DNA of 64,000 nt from NCBI RefSeq assembly GCF_021533215.1, contig NZ_JAJNKA010000007.1, positions 186,001-250,000 of the forward strand, given 5' to 3'. The position numbers and the translations under genes are program-made. The notes beneath the pieces are model-generated. The model saw nothing but the letters and a program-made list of their open reading frames with translations, was not told the DNA's origin and ran no database searches. This stretch comes from Portibacter lacus. Lineage in GTDB: Bacteria > Bacteroidota > Bacteroidia > Chitinophagales > Saprospiraceae. Below, one piece after another: positions 63,314 through 64,000 of the stretch (positions are counted from its first letter, which is position 1; each line of letters begins with the position of its first letter).

Positions 63314-64000
63314 ATGGAGAGCTTGTACTCATATGCAAAAGAAATATTAGTTAATCAACAACATCAATTTTGCTATGTTGATATTGGTAGTGGTGACACG
63401 ACGCTTGTATTCCTGCACGGTATGGGTTCCAATTTAGATAGCTTCCAAAAGAACATTGCAGTTCTTAAAAAGGATTTTAGGTGCATACTAATAGATCTTC
63501 CTGGATACGGGAAAACACCCAAAATTGAAAATGAAACCTTTAGTATTGGAAAATCTGCTGAACTGATCGCTGAATTACTAGGAATTTTAGATATTAAAAA
63601 AATCGTATTGATAGGTCATTCTATGGGAGGTCAAATAGCTATAAAATTGACCAATATAATCCAAGAAAAATTATCACGTCTTATCCTCTTGTCCCCAGCA
63701 GGAATAGAACAATTCAATCAAAAAGAAGAGGAATGGCTGTCGGAAAAAGTCACTGTAGAATCTATGGTCAACCTTTCTGAAGCGGAGGTAGAAAAAATGG
63801 TACGCTATAATTTTTACGATCAAAATATAGATATAGATTCTATTATATCCTACCGCACACAGTACTTAGAAGATCCAAATTTAAATAAACAGTATTGCAC
63901 AACTATTGTAGAAAGTCTGCTAAGCATGGTTAGAGAAAAAGTTCTCATAGACATTGCGAAAATCTCTATCCCTTGCCTAATTATATTTGGTGATCAAGAC
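63314..64000 (+). CDS. Alpha/beta hydrolase, 3' end cut by window edge
   Basis: 229 residues are visible, in frame to the last base. The oxyanion block is LVFLHGMGSN, the nucleophile elbow is LIGHSMGGQIA (Ser), and LIIFGDQD at the edge begins the acid segment. These mark a lipase/esterase or hydrolase of the large alpha/beta fold family. The final His lies beyond the edge. It is divergent from the SDR gene with 232 bp between, and both act on small acyl or keto compounds in general, but no direct link is shown. Confidence 0.85.
   Translation, partial: MESLYSYAKEILVNQQHQFCYVDIGSGDTTLVFLHGMGSNLDSFQKNIAVLKKDFRCILIDLPGYGKTPKIENETFSIGKSAELIAELLGILDIKKIVLIGHSMGGQIAIKLTNIIQEKLSRLILLSPAGIEQFNQKEEEWLSEKVTVESMVNLSEAEVEKMVRYNFYDQNIDIDSIISYRTQYLEDPNLNKQYCTTIVESLLSMVREKVLIDIAKISIPCLIIFGDQD

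Overview
The window is a low-GC chromosomal segment from a member of the phylum Bacteroidota, probably an environmental or marine free-living one. The evidence is a SusC/SusD pair with a FecR-type anti-sigma factor, a Bacteroidota-type ECF sigma factor, two proteins with C-terminal type IX secretion sorting tails, sulfatase, PhoD and sialate-esterase-like secreted hydrolases, and promoters of the Bacteroidota TTTG-N18/19-TAnnTTTG type (clearest ahead of the SRP RNA and the sulfatase). Stop codon use is standard. I cannot fix the genus from sequence reading alone.

Layout. 1-6.1 kb: a partial GNAT acetyltransferase, an AraC-type membrane regulator, a sterol-desaturase-like di-iron hydroxylase, a secreted DinB-fold protein, an unknown ORF next to a broken outer-membrane barrel gene, and a zinc-ribbon plus PD-(D/E)XK-like protein. 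6.7-9.7 kb: a 1010-residue secreted protein with four copies of an unrecognised ~122-residue domain in front of a DUF1593 nucleoside-hydrolase-like domain. 10.3-14.9 kb: an orphan ECF sigma factor and two secreted proteins sharing a propeller-like module, one of them fused to a serine beta-lactamase-fold enzyme. 15.3-26.5 kb: one long minus-strand locus reading FecR, SusC, SusD, dipeptide epimerase, alpha-oxoamine-synthase-like PLP enzyme, DUF819 permease, serine hydrolase. It fits uptake and use of a peptide or cell-wall-derived dipeptide. 27-30.5 kb: esterase with zinc alcohol dehydrogenase, and an S41 protease. 30.7-33.6 kb: a tightly overlapping operon of type III polyketide synthase, methyltransferase and FAD oxidoreductase, a small biosynthetic cluster. 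34.2-42.1 kb: secreted polymer-processing enzymes (PhoD-like, SASA esterase, NPCBM glycoside-hydrolase-like, EEP phosphatase, sulfatase).

The right third is mostly housekeeping: transaldolase and SRP RNA, a GMC dehydrogenase pair, pentapeptide-repeat protein, SCP2 and OmpA proteins, fmt, a class IV aminotransferase, an HtrA protease, pssA, rimM, mnmA, an S4 protein, aldo/keto reductase, DUF2911, a sugar isomerase-like protein, tRNA-Gly(GCC), tRNA-Leu(UAA), a TPR-like protein, an SDR reductase and a partial alpha/beta hydrolase.

The non-coding DNA is unusually rich in repeats. There is a five-copy ~102-bp tandem array with two hairpins per unit (42.07-42.56 kb), a tandem ~167-bp repeat with a relative 20 kb away, two mosaics of short palindromic repeats (33.7-34.2 and 60.2-60.9 kb), and a duplication of the tRNA-Gly 3' end. 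I see no CRISPR array, no transposase and no complete mobile element. The best candidates for something undescribed are the four-repeat DUF1593 protein, the hairpin array, the type III PKS operon and the peptide-utilisation locus.
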